A DNA stretch of 64,000 nucleotides, from assembly GCA_017442535.1 (NCBI GenBank), contig JAFRZL010000030.1:1-64000 (forward strand). Direction: 5' to 3'. The notes under the pieces were generated by a model. The model had not been told where the DNA came from. It did no database searches and saw only the letters and a program-made list of their open reading frames with translations. The stretch is from Bacillota bacterium (GTDB lineage: Bacteria > Bacillota > Clostridia > Lachnospirales > Bianqueaceae). Position numbers and translations under genes: made by a program. This document shows positions 55,429-63,791 of the stretch, in pieces (position 1 is the first letter of the stretch; every line of letters begins with the position of its first letter).

Positions 55429-56451
55429 ATGGATTGCAAAAAGAAAAAAGGAATCTTCCTTGCCGGTCCCGATACATTCCGTATTGACTATATTTTTGCC
55501 AAGGGCCGCCGCAAACAGTATGAAGAAGTGCTGGATATGTGTCCGGATCTGATCCATGAAGGGAATCTGGAAGAACATCGCGATTTTCTGCGGCAGACGG
55601 AAGTGATCGTATGCACTTGGGAGAGGCCCATTCTGACGGCAGAGCAGATCGCGGAGTACCTGCCTGATCTGAAATTGCTGATCTACGTCGCCGGCTCCGT
55701 CCAGACCTTCGCGCGCCCTTATCTGGAACGCGGTGTGAGAGTCGTGAGTGCCTGGGGTGTCATGTGCAAGCCGGTCGCTGAATTCGCGGTGGGAGAGATC
55801 ATCCATGCCAATAAGGGTTTTTACCGCTCCCTCAGCCTGTATCGTGAGTTAGGTTATGACGCTGCGCACTGGGATATCCTGAAAAAATATCCCGGAACCT
55901 ACCATACCAAGGTCGGCATCCTCGGCGCGGGCATGATCGGTTCAGAAGTCATCCGGATGCTGAAGGCCTGTTACGACGTCGAACTGATGGTATTTGACCC
56001 ATTCCTGCCTCCTGCGCGCCAGAGCGAGCTCGGGCTGGACCGCCTGTACAGCCTGGAAGAAATCTTCAGCGAGTGCCAGACGATTTCCAATCATATCGCG
56101 AATAATCCGCAGACCGTCGGCATGCTCGATTACCATCTGTTCTCCCTGATGAAGGATAACGCGACCTTTATCAATACCGGACGCGGGGCTCAGGTGGTGG
56201 AGGATGATCTGATCCGGGCATTGACTGAGAAACCGGAACGCTCAGCGGTACTGGATGTAACCTGGCCGGAACCCGTGCGCCGGGACCTTCAGGCTATGCC
56301 GAATGTCTTCTGCACCCCACATATCGCGGGATTTGCGGCGGACGAAGTGCTGCGCATGACGGATGTCATGCTAGATATCCTTAAGACATATTTGCAGGAC
56401 GGGACCCTCCGTTTTGAAGTCACATTGGAAATGCTTAAAACCATGGCATAA
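55429..56451 (+). CDS. D-isomer-specific 2-hydroxyacid dehydrogenase family protein
   Basis: 340 residues. The NAD-binding motif GILGAGMIG starts at 163, NTGRGAQVVEDDLIRAL supplies the conserved Arg region, DVTWPEP the Asp/Glu region, and CTPHIAGF the catalytic His. Family members reduce or oxidise 2-oxo/2-hydroxy acids. In this operon the substrate is likely a sugar acid, but this is inference. It is the first gene after the promoter at 55360, with AAGGGAGGG upstream. Confidence 0.85.
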   Translation: MDCKKKKGIFLAGPDTFRIDYIFAKGRRKQYEEVLDMCPDLIHEGNLEEHRDFLRQTEVIVCTWERPILTAEQIAEYLPDLKLLIYVAGSVQTFARPYLERGVRVVSAWGVMCKPVAEFAVGEIIHANKGFYRSLSLYRELGYDAAHWDILKKYPGTYHTKVGILGAGMIGSEVIRMLKACYDVELMVFDPFLPPARQSELGLDRLYSLEEIFSECQTISNHIANNPQTVGMLDYHLFSLMKDNATFINTGRGAQVVEDDLIRALTEKPERSAVLDVTWPEPVRRDLQAMPNVFCTPHIAGFAADEVLRMTDVMLDILKTYLQDGTLRFEVTLEMLKTMA

Positions 56452-56473
56452 TGGCTCAGGAAAGGAAGAAACG

Positions 56474-58375
56474 ATGCAATACCTGGATACTGTTGAAGTC
56501 ATAAAAAAGAGAGCGGAAACGGAAGAAGGCCGTGAACTGGTCCGCGAACTGCGCCGCAACGTGGCGCAGTGGAAGAAATCTTTCAGAGATGATCCCGAGG
56601 TCGAGAGCGGCTGGGGACATGTCTATTTCTGCTCACACTGCGGGACATTTCTGAATTTTGACCTGGAATCCCCCCATGAACACCGCTGCAGCTGCTGCGG
56701 ACATGTCGAAACAGGGGCGCAGTATGATTCGTCATGGGTGTATCTGTACCGTTATGATGCAGTTATGTCCGCACTTCACGCAGCAGTCCTTTACCGCCTG
56801 GAAGGCAATCAGAGCGATCTGGACTATTTCTGCAAGGTGGTCGGATTCTACAGCGAAAACTGGTACCGTTTCTGTGAGCATGGCCGCCATACTTGGCCGT
56901 CCGGGAACGGCAAGATCACGCCGCAGGCCTTAAATGAAGCCATTTTCCTGATCCGCATCTGCAACGGCCTCGAGCTGACCAGAGAGGATCTGGATCCCGG
57001 GTTCCTGCAGCAGATTACGGAATGGTTCCTGGTCCCCTGTGCCTATTTCCTGGATGTGCAAAAACGCAAAATCCACAATATTCCCTGCTGGCTGAATGCC
57101 GCGGTGGGGACCGCCGCGCTGATCAGCGGCAACGAAGACCTGCGGCAGCGTGCTTTTGAACGCCGCTTCAGCTTTGTCGACCAGGTGAGAGGAGGAGGCG
57201 TGACTGCAAGCCATTTCTGGTATGAAGGTTCGATCCACTATCATTTCTTCACACTGGAAGCCTTTATGAACACCATGCTCTTCGCGGGTATTTACGGGCA
57301 GGAGGTTCCTGAAGATGTACAGGAAACCGTTTATCAGATGCTGCTCGCGCCTTGCCGTTATGCGTTTTCCAACGGTATTCTGCCGAATCCGAATGACGGA
57401 TGGCCCAACTTGGGGCTTAAAACATATTCCTTTATTTATGAGATGGGTGCCAAAGTCTATGCCGGGACGGAGCGCGGCCACCGCCTCGCGGCCCTGGCCG
57501 AGGCTATCCGGAACTTCCCCGGCGACCGTGTCAGCGTACCGCTTTCATATCCGACTTACGCGGGTAATACAGGCCTCGAATGGCTCCTGTTCGCACAGGA
57601 AGCGGATCCGGAAGAAGTGGAGCGTCTGCCTTACTTCCACCGCTCTTATCTCTTTGAAGCTTCTCAGTTTGCCACCTTAAAAGTCGGGCCGATCGAAGTA
57701 TTCCATAAATTCGGTCATTGTACGCCAAGCCACGCGCACCCGGACAAGATGACGGTGGAGATCCGTGCCTTTGGGACTCGGATCGCGCATGACCTCTCCA
57801 ACTGTGGGTACGCGGCGAAACTCTGCCCGGAATTCCATCGTACCAGTATCTCGCACCATACCGTCGTAATGGACGGAATGAATCATCCGACGACGGATCC
57901 CGGACAGGTTCTGGATTACAGCGACAACGCGATTCGCACGCGTGCCGCCGAAGCCTATCCGGATATCGATTTCATACGCGAATTGACCATTCAGGGAGAA
58001 GAATTGACCGACGTATTTGAAGTGGTGAACCGCGGCGGAGCGGAACATGTTTTTGACTGGGCTTTCCATCTGGATGGAAGGCCGGCCGATGCGCCTGAGG
58101 GCATACCCGCTGATCTTCACTACACGCAGAACGGTTATTCCTACCTGTCCGAGGTGCGGCAGATCCAGACAGAAGAGGATAGCCTCATCCTGCACTGGAC
58201 CTTTGCTGACGGGGTGAAGGGAACGCAGACGATTGACCTGAAAGGGAAGACTCTCTTCCTCTCCAAAAGCCCTGACAATCCTCCCCGCCCCGGCATGGAG
58301 AGAACCACACTGCTCATCAGAAGCACCGAAACGGCTCCTGTTTTCCGCCAGAAATGGTCCTTTGAAAGGAGTTAA
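56474..58375 (+). CDS. Heparinase II/III family protein (polysaccharide lyase) A
   Basis: 633 residues from ATG 56474. Near residue 50 is a small zinc-ribbon-like CSHC...CSCC element often seen in this family. The central (alpha/alpha) toroid part has HFWYEGSIHYHFFTLEAF with candidate catalytic Tyr/His. The heparinase II/III beta-sheet part starts with SHAHPDKMTVEIRAFGTRIAHDLSNCGY. Family lyases cleave uronic-acid polymers such as alginate, heparin or hyaluronan by beta-elimination. No signal peptide is visible, suggesting action on imported oligomers. The next gene follows after two bases and is a second, divergent family member. Confidence 0.85.
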   Translation: MQYLDTVEVIKKRAETEEGRELVRELRRNVAQWKKSFRDDPEVESGWGHVYFCSHCGTFLNFDLESPHEHRCSCCGHVETGAQYDSSWVYLYRYDAVMSALHAAVLYRLEGNQSDLDYFCKVVGFYSENWYRFCEHGRHTWPSGNGKITPQALNEAIFLIRICNGLELTREDLDPGFLQQITEWFLVPCAYFLDVQKRKIHNIPCWLNAAVGTAALISGNEDLRQRAFERRFSFVDQVRGGGVTASHFWYEGSIHYHFFTLEAFMNTMLFAGIYGQEVPEDVQETVYQMLLAPCRYAFSNGILPNPNDGWPNLGLKTYSFIYEMGAKVYAGTERGHRLAALAEAIRNFPGDRVSVPLSYPTYAGNTGLEWLLFAQEADPEEVERLPYFHRSYLFEASQFATLKVGPIEVFHKFGHCTPSHAHPDKMTVEIRAFGTRIAHDLSNCGYAAKLCPEFHRTSISHHTVVMDGMNHPTTDPGQVLDYSDNAIRTRAAEAYPDIDFIRELTIQGEELTDVFEVVNRGGAEHVFDWAFHLDGRPADAPEGIPADLHYTQNGYSYLSEVRQIQTEEDSLILHWTFADGVKGTQTIDLKGKTLFLSKSPDNPPRPGMERTTLLIRSTETAPVFRQKWSFERS

Positions 58376-58377
58376 TC

Positions 58378-60375
58378 ATGGAGAATCTGCTGATTAAGGA
58401 CTGGAATCTGCTTCGCTCGGAACGGTTTGACGTACGCGCGCAGGCTTTCCGCCGGCTGGCTGACCAGTGCAGGCGGTATGAAAAGGAGATCCTTCCTGCC
58501 GAACATCCGCTGAAAAGCATTACCTATTATGGCATGGCAGCCCTGAACCTGGCACTGATGTACAGACTCACCAATCAGAAATATTATCTCTCGTCTGCCA
58601 GACGCTGGATCTTTGCCGGTGTTCAGTACCCTCACTGGGGTAAAGCCGTCAAGGTGGACGTGGATCTGAGTGCTTCATGGCTTTTGCTCGGCTACGGCAT
58701 CGCGTATGACTGGCTGAAAAACGATTTGGAGCCCGCGGACCGCCAGGACCTGCTTGAAAAACTGATTCTCCAGGGTGAACGCATGTATGCCTACGCCTGC
58801 GCCACGGATGGAGCCCATCCGGTCGATCAGAAGCGGATCAGTCAGGCCGAAGCCGGCGCCAAAGATGTGCTGACCGGTCGTTCCTGGGCCACTACTTACT
58901 GGCAGAATCATAACTGGATCAATATGACCGGCCTTTACGCGGCGGCACTCGCGATCCGCGACCAGTATTCGCCGGCGGAGGAGTGGATCCGGTATGTTCA
59001 GAACAATTTTGAAAAAGTATTCCCCCTGCTGCCCGAAGACGGCAGTGATTACGAAGGCGTGGTCTACTGGCGCTACGGCGTGATCTTTCTGTTCCTGTAC
59101 GCGGAACTGGAAAGGGAGCATACCGGACGCGATCGTTTCCGGGAAAGCGATTTCCTGAAGAACACCTTCTTCTACCGACTGTATCAGCTTGGACCTGACC
59201 GTGAGCAGAACTTCAATTTCGGCGACTGCCATGACCGAAAAAGCGGACATATTCCATGCCTGTACCGCAAAGTCGCTTCGGAATACCGGAACGGTTATGC
59301 GCAGATGCTCGCACGTGAAGTGCTGGAGCATTCGCTGATGGGAGAAGGATATGAGAGCGGCGTCAAGCCGGGAATCCTGCCCGAGGCCTGCCTGGAATAT
59401 ATCTGGTATGATCCCGAAGTAAAGGAAAAGCCCTTGGAAGAGCTGGAAACCTCACACTATTTTGCGGATCTGGGGCTGTTCTCCTGGCGCAGCGGCTGGG
59501 ACCGCGAAGCCATCGCGTTCTCCTTTAAGTGCGCACCGGGCGGCGGCCACAAACAGTGGGAGCTTGCCCATGCGATGGAAAAGGAAACGGGTCTGGCCAT
59601 CCGTTCCATGGGACATCATCATCCGGATGCGAATCATTTCATGCTGCTGAGAGGCAGTGATTTCCTGGCGGTTGACGAGGGCTATTCCGCCCATAAGATG
59701 GCCCGCAATCATAATCTGATACTGGTCGACGGCAAAGGGTTTACCGGGGACGGAGCCTATGATGTCTACCGGGATATGACTCATTCCCAACAGGGACGGA
59801 TCCTGGCCTACGAGCCGCACGGCAAAGGCTTTTACCTCTGCGGTTCCTCCGCATCGCTCTATGACAAGTCGCTGGGGGTGAAATCCATGCGTCGCGAGAT
59901 CCTCTCCGCGGGTACCGGCTGGTTCCTGATTCTGGATAGTATGTGCGCCGATGCGCCCCGCACCTGGACCTGGCTGCTGCATATGGATCAGCCGGCGCAG
60001 CGCCTGGGAGATCATTACAGGCTGGAGATCGCCGGATCCGCGATGGAAGTCTATATGGGTGATCCGGAGCTGCGTTTCGGATCGACATTGATGGAAAACA
60101 GCGCGAACGTAACGAGCCAGGAGCCGGACAATATCGTTTACACCAGGCTCTTTACCATTTGCCAGGAGAACAAGATGCCGGCCGGAGCCATGCGTTTCTG
60201 TACGCTGATCACGGCAGGATCCGCACGGGAAGGGGCACTGCCCACAGTATCCAATGTGCAGACAGAGGACGGATGGACCGTCCGCGTCGGGGAGGATGAG
60301 ATCATCATCCGCGGCGATGAACGAATTCTTATGACCACGCGGGAGCAGTGGGTGATGAATGCTCCCTCAGAATAA
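58378..60375 (+). CDS. Heparinase II/III family protein (polysaccharide lyase) B
   Basis: 665 residues. The N-terminal helical toroid includes QNHNWINMTGLYAAALAI and DGSDYEGVVYWRYGVIFLF, with the Asn-His, Tyr and Arg residues expected in alginate-lyase/heparinase-type active sites. The C-terminal sheet domain has GHHHPDANHFMLLRGSDFLAVDEGY. It is similar in plan to the preceding gene, but too different to be a recent duplicate. No signal peptide is seen. GAAAGGAG lies in the end of the upstream gene, so the two are translated together. Confidence 0.85.
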   Translation: MENLLIKDWNLLRSERFDVRAQAFRRLADQCRRYEKEILPAEHPLKSITYYGMAALNLALMYRLTNQKYYLSSARRWIFAGVQYPHWGKAVKVDVDLSASWLLLGYGIAYDWLKNDLEPADRQDLLEKLILQGERMYAYACATDGAHPVDQKRISQAEAGAKDVLTGRSWATTYWQNHNWINMTGLYAAALAIRDQYSPAEEWIRYVQNNFEKVFPLLPEDGSDYEGVVYWRYGVIFLFLYAELEREHTGRDRFRESDFLKNTFFYRLYQLGPDREQNFNFGDCHDRKSGHIPCLYRKVASEYRNGYAQMLAREVLEHSLMGEGYESGVKPGILPEACLEYIWYDPEVKEKPLEELETSHYFADLGLFSWRSGWDREAIAFSFKCAPGGGHKQWELAHAMEKETGLAIRSMGHHHPDANHFMLLRGSDFLAVDEGYSAHKMARNHNLILVDGKGFTGDGAYDVYRDMTHSQQGRILAYEPHGKGFYLCGSSASLYDKSLGVKSMRREILSAGTGWFLILDSMCADAPRTWTWLLHMDQPAQRLGDHYRLEIAGSAMEVYMGDPELRFGSTLMENSANVTSQEPDNIVYTRLFTICQENKMPAGAMRFCTLITAGSAREGALPTVSNVQTEDGWTVRVGEDEIIIRGDERILMTTREQWVMNAPSE

Positions 60376-60398
60376 AATCCATTCAGGAGGTATTTAGA

Positions 60399-61151
60399 AT
60401 GAAAAAGGTATTACTGATCACGGGTGCCGCGAGCGGCATCGGCCGCTGCACCTGCAAGACTTTCGGCCAGAACGGGTATGCGGTTGCTTTTAATGACTAT
60501 AATGTGGAAAATGGCGAGAAGCTGCTGGCTGAGCTGACGGAAGCCGGCGTCGAAGCGGCTTTCTATCCCGGCGATATCACAAACGAAGCATTTGTCAATG
60601 AATTCGTGAAACAGGCAGTCGAGCGTTTCGGACGTCTGGATGTTGTGATCAACAATGCCGGCGGACTCGGCGGCCGCAGCAAAATCGATGAGATGACGAC
60701 GGAATTCTACAATCATGTCATGGACCTGAATATGACCAGTGCTTTCTACGTCACCCGCGCCACGGTACCCGCTCTGAAAGCGGCAGGTGCTGAGACCGGG
60801 AATGCTTCCCTGATCAACATCACTTCGATCGCGGCTTACAACGGCGGCGGCCCCGGCGCTTCGATCTACGCGGCTTCCAAGGCGGCTGTGCTTGGCTGGT
60901 CCAAGGGCCTTGCCAAGGAACTGGTCGGATTCGGTATCCGTGTCAATCTGATTAGCCCGGGAACCATCGACACGCCTTTCCACAGCGCCACTGCACGTGA
61001 GATCGTCGAATCCTGGAAGAAGGGCATTCCTGCCGGCCGCCTCGGTGATCCTCAGGAAGTAGCCAATGTTCTGGAATTCCTTGCGAGTGAAAAAGCCAGC
61101 TATCTCGTAGGCGAAGTCATCCAGATCAACGGCGGACAGATGATGGATTAA
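60399..61151 (+). CDS. Short-chain dehydrogenase/reductase
   Basis: 250 residues from ATG 60399, preceded by CAGGAGGT. Classical SDR motifs: TGAASGIG at 8-15, NNAG at 85-88, S143, YAASK with Y157 and K161. The enzyme could reduce an unsaturated uronate-derived 5-keto or 2-keto sugar acid, as KduD or DEH reductases do in pectin and alginate breakdown. This role is inferred only from the two lyase-type neighbours. It ends the operon; a promoter-containing hairpin follows. Confidence 0.87.
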   Translation: MKKVLLITGAASGIGRCTCKTFGQNGYAVAFNDYNVENGEKLLAELTEAGVEAAFYPGDITNEAFVNEFVKQAVERFGRLDVVINNAGGLGGRSKIDEMTTEFYNHVMDLNMTSAFYVTRATVPALKAAGAETGNASLINITSIAAYNGGGPGASIYAASKAAVLGWSKGLAKELVGFGIRVNLISPGTIDTPFHSATAREIVESWKKGIPAGRLGDPQEVANVLEFLASEKASYLVGEVIQINGGQMMD

Positions 61152-61195
61152 GACCTTTGCGTTCATTATAGTATCGTTTAATTTTGCTGAAAGAG

Positions 61196-61224
61196 TTGAG
61201 GAATGCTCCGGAATGTGTTATAAT
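61196..61224 (+). promoter_or_regulatory. Sigma-A promoter of the AraC-type regulator gene
   Basis: TTGAGG (61196-61201), 17-base spacer, perfect TATAAT (61219-61224). It lies within the left arm and loop of the hairpin at 61197-61269. Confidence 0.8.
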
Positions 61225-61269
61225 TCATCTTAAAGACACAGACACATCTGGAGTATTTCCTCATTTTTT
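61197..61269 (+). terminator. Long imperfect hairpin with T run after the lyase operon
   Basis: Arm 61197-61218 pairs with 61242-61263 through three helices (TGAGGAA/TTCCTCA, CTCC/GGAG, ATGTGT/ACACAT) separated by small internal loops. The end loop is 23 bases and six T follow (61264-61269). It probably ends the upstream operon while containing the downstream promoter. The large loop lowers confidence. Confidence 0.6.
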
Positions 61270-61298
61270 ATACCTGTTCGATACATGGAGGGCGGATC

Positions 61299-62726
61299 AT
61301 GATCAATTTGTTTCATAAAAAGTTGTTCCGCAGATTCTTCTGGACATACATTCTGGTGTTAATGCTGCCGGTATTGATTATCGGTATTTTTTCGATTCAA
61401 TATAATACTTCTGTCATGAAGCAGAACAGCAGGGAGTCCAGGAAGGAGAGTACTCTGCGTACAGCCAAACTGCTCGATCGTGAGTTTTCCGAATTGCAGG
61501 AGATCGCGATTCAGATCGGTCAGGATCAGGATATCCGCAAAGTCATGTTTGAGAATGATACGGTCGAATGGGAGTACGCGAGATGGAGAGCGCTCTCACA
61601 GCTTTTGAAGATCAACGCAGCCAAGAAATATCCCGACGAGATCATGGTTTATTTTTCGAGGACCAAGGAATTCCTGAACGCTTCCAGCTATTACGATATT
61701 GATCTGTTTTACCAACGTTACCCGCTGGATCAGTTCGACAAAGAAGAGTTCCTGAACTGGATCGAGCACCAGGACGGATCTTATACCCATGTTTCTACAC
61801 ATGATGGGAAACTGCATTATCTGCTGTATACGCGCGGCATTCCGATCCTTGGGGGTACCTCTCAGGGAGTGGTTTTGATGATGATCGACTGGGAAAAGAT
61901 TGCCTCGATGTTCTCTAACGATATGCTCAGCAGCGAAAGATCGATCGAAAGCATTATCGGCTTTGACGGGCAGATTCTGTATCGCTCAGAAAACAGTTTC
62001 CGGGAAGAGACTTCGGTATTTCTGCAGAATCAGGTATTCAGAAAAGGGGAGCGCTCCTATGAAGAATACATTAACGGGACGAAATACCTGGTTACCACGG
62101 AACTATCAGCTGAATTTCCTGTGATCTACGTGACGGCAGGAGCTTTCCGGGATCTGCTGTTTGGTGTACGCACCCTGTGGCTGAACCTTTTTGTGGCCCT
62201 GTTTTTCTGCCTGCTGTTCGGAGGCCTGCTGATTTTCTTCTTCTCCAGGTATAATTTCCGCCCGATCTACAACCTGTTTGAGTATGCGGAATCCGGCGAC
62301 CGCAAAAAGCAGAGCCATGCCTATGACGGACTGTCGCAGGTGGTGGACCGGCTCGAGAATCTGTTTGACCAGAATCAGAAATTGGAACAGTCGCTGGAGC
62401 AGCAGCTTCCCAGCATGAGGTACAGCTTTGTTAACAACCTGCTGGAAGGTCTGTATCCGGACGGCGAAGATCTGTCCTCGCTGGAGGATCTCTATCAGGT
62501 CAGCTTTGAATCGGATCTGTTCGCAGTGGTCATCCTCAGCATCGATGATTTATCGGAATTCGCCGGCAATAATGACGAGAAATCGCTCAACCTGATTCAT
62601 TTTGCGGCGACTAATGTGTTCAACGAAGTCATGTCCGATATCGCTTCAGTCCTGAAAACGACGAAACGCAAGCGAGCCTCGTATATTCTTTGCTTCCACA
62701 ATGACGTGCTGGATCCTCGTGCCTAG
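61299..62726 (+). CDS. AraC-type membrane regulator, N-terminal part (ends at an in-frame TAG)
   Basis: 475 residues. TM1 at about 14-32, an extracytoplasmic sensor-like region (residues about 35-285, Cache-like in layout), TM2 at about 286-310 (TLWLNLFVALFFCLLFGGLLIFFF, partly), then a cytoplasmic linker. The protein ends abruptly at TAG 62724-62726. The next codon is ATG in the same frame, and the rest of a typical membrane AraC regulator follows. The whole would be 768 codons, normal for this type. GGAGGGCGG precedes the start. It is either a broken gene, a split gene, or read through. Confidence 0.85.
   Translation: MINLFHKKLFRRFFWTYILVLMLPVLIIGIFSIQYNTSVMKQNSRESRKESTLRTAKLLDREFSELQEIAIQIGQDQDIRKVMFENDTVEWEYARWRALSQLLKINAAKKYPDEIMVYFSRTKEFLNASSYYDIDLFYQRYPLDQFDKEEFLNWIEHQDGSYTHVSTHDGKLHYLLYTRGIPILGGTSQGVVLMMIDWEKIASMFSNDMLSSERSIESIIGFDGQILYRSENSFREETSVFLQNQVFRKGERSYEEYINGTKYLVTTELSAEFPVIYVTAGAFRDLLFGVRTLWLNLFVALFFCLLFGGLLIFFFSRYNFRPIYNLFEYAESGDRKKQSHAYDGLSQVVDRLENLFDQNQKLEQSLEQQLPSMRYSFVNNLLEGLYPDGEDLSSLEDLYQVSFESDLFAVVILSIDDLSEFAGNNDEKSLNLIHFAATNVFNEVMSDIASVLKTTKRKRASYILCFHNDVLDPRA
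62724..62726 (+). other. In-frame amber codon splitting the AraC-type regulator
   Basis: GCC-TAG-ATG: the frame of 61299-62723 continues without shift into 62727-63605. A single C-to-T change of a CAG codon would explain it. TAG is a normal stop elsewhere in the window (for example after mtaB, the U32 gene, pulA and the MATE gene at 42881). Confidence 0.9.
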
Positions 62727-63605
62727 ATGGAGCGCCGGCTGGATCAGATACATGGCTTTATGACACAGACATTCAAGGTTAAGCTGAGCATCGGTGCCAG
62801 CGACATCGTCCAGGGGTTGGAAATGGTCCATGTCGGACAGGAACAGGCTGTTGTCGCATTGAATCAGCGCTTCCTCTACGGCATCGGCAATGTTTCCGTA
62901 TTCCACTCGGAGACGAATGAACGTAATTCCCAGTATTACTACCCGCTGGATAAAGAAACCCAGCTGGTGAACCACATCAAGCAGGGCGATAAAGAAGGCG
63001 CACATGAGATCCTCGATCATGTGATCGAAGAAAATCGGAAGAGGGAGATCTCTGTGCAGCTGTCCTACTGCATGATGTTTAACATGCTCGGAACGATCCT
63101 GAAAGTACTGAACGACCTGGGTATGGAATACGACATCTCCCAGCTGGTTTCCCAGATGCAGGAAGCGATGCTGCATCAGGGAGACAAAACAATGAGCCAG
63201 CTGCATCAGCAGATCCAGGGAGTCATTGACGATATCTGCGATCTGATCAACGCCAGCAAAGAGAGCGGCAATGTGCAGCTTAAGACGCATATACTGCATT
63301 ATCTGCAGGAGAATTATATGGATTCCAATCTGTCCCTCGTCTGGGTGGCGGATCAGTTCCATCTGTCCGGACCGTACCTCAGCCGCTATTTCAAAGATCA
63401 GATGGGCATGAATTTTGCGGATTATCTGTGCCGGATCCGTATCAATAAAGCCAAAGAGCTGCTTCGTAATCCAGCCCTGTCGATCAACGATATTTCGACT
63501 ATGGTCGGGTATAATTCCAGCAACTCGTTTATCCGTACTTTCAAGCGTTATGAGTCCATTACGCCCGGTCAGTACCGTGAGCAGATGGGCCATATCAATG
63601 GGTGA
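62727..63605 (+). CDS. AraC-type regulator, C-terminal part with DNA-binding domain
   Basis: 292 residues in the same frame as the upstream part. The first 180 residues are a cytoplasmic middle domain. The C-terminal 100 residues form an AraC/XylS double helix-turn-helix: LSLVWVADQFHLSGPYLSRYFKDQMGMNFADYL, then INKAKELL, SINDISTMVGYNSSNSFIRTFKRYESITPGQYR (short parts identify the family). It would activate the neighbouring transport genes. ATG 62727 directly follows the stop; no convincing Shine-Dalgarno is visible, so translation would depend on reinitiation. Confidence 0.85.
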   Translation: MERRLDQIHGFMTQTFKVKLSIGASDIVQGLEMVHVGQEQAVVALNQRFLYGIGNVSVFHSETNERNSQYYYPLDKETQLVNHIKQGDKEGAHEILDHVIEENRKREISVQLSYCMMFNMLGTILKVLNDLGMEYDISQLVSQMQEAMLHQGDKTMSQLHQQIQGVIDDICDLINASKESGNVQLKTHILHYLQENYMDSNLSLVWVADQFHLSGPYLSRYFKDQMGMNFADYLCRIRINKAKELLRNPALSINDISTMVGYNSSNSFIRTFKRYESITPGQYREQMGHING

Positions 63606-63640
63606 ATATTCCCGCAAATTCTGCATATTGTGATTGTTAA

Positions 63641-63692
63641 GCCCGGTGGATGTGCAAAACTTGTTGCAGATTTACATCGGGCATTTCTTTTT
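63641..63692 (+). terminator. Terminator after the AraC-type gene
   Basis: GCCCG/CGGGC with ATGT/ACAT and GCAA/TTGC inside, separated by small loops, followed by ATTTCTTTTT. Confidence 0.7.
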
Positions 63693-63699
63693 GTATACT
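63671..63699 (+). promoter_or_regulatory. Sigma-A promoter of the binding-protein gene
   Basis: TTTACA (63671-63676), 17-base spacer, TATACT (63694-63699). The -35 box is inside the right arm of the terminator hairpin. Confidence 0.7.
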
Positions 63700-63791
63700 T
63701 GACCCATAAGATTTGCGGAGAGATCTGTTCAGAGTCCGGCTGACGGATGCAGGATCTTCCGCTTCAACACTATTTATTGGAGGTATGTATT

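Noticed and set aside
56474-60375. Recent tandem duplication of the two heparinase II/III genes.
   Set aside because: The two proteins share only the family plan; their sequences, lengths and N-terminal parts differ, so they are old paralogs or separate families.
62724-62726. Pyrrolysine or general amber recoding at the AraC-type gene.
   Set aside because: At least six other genes in the window end in TAG, and no pyl genes are present here. A mutation or split gene is simpler.
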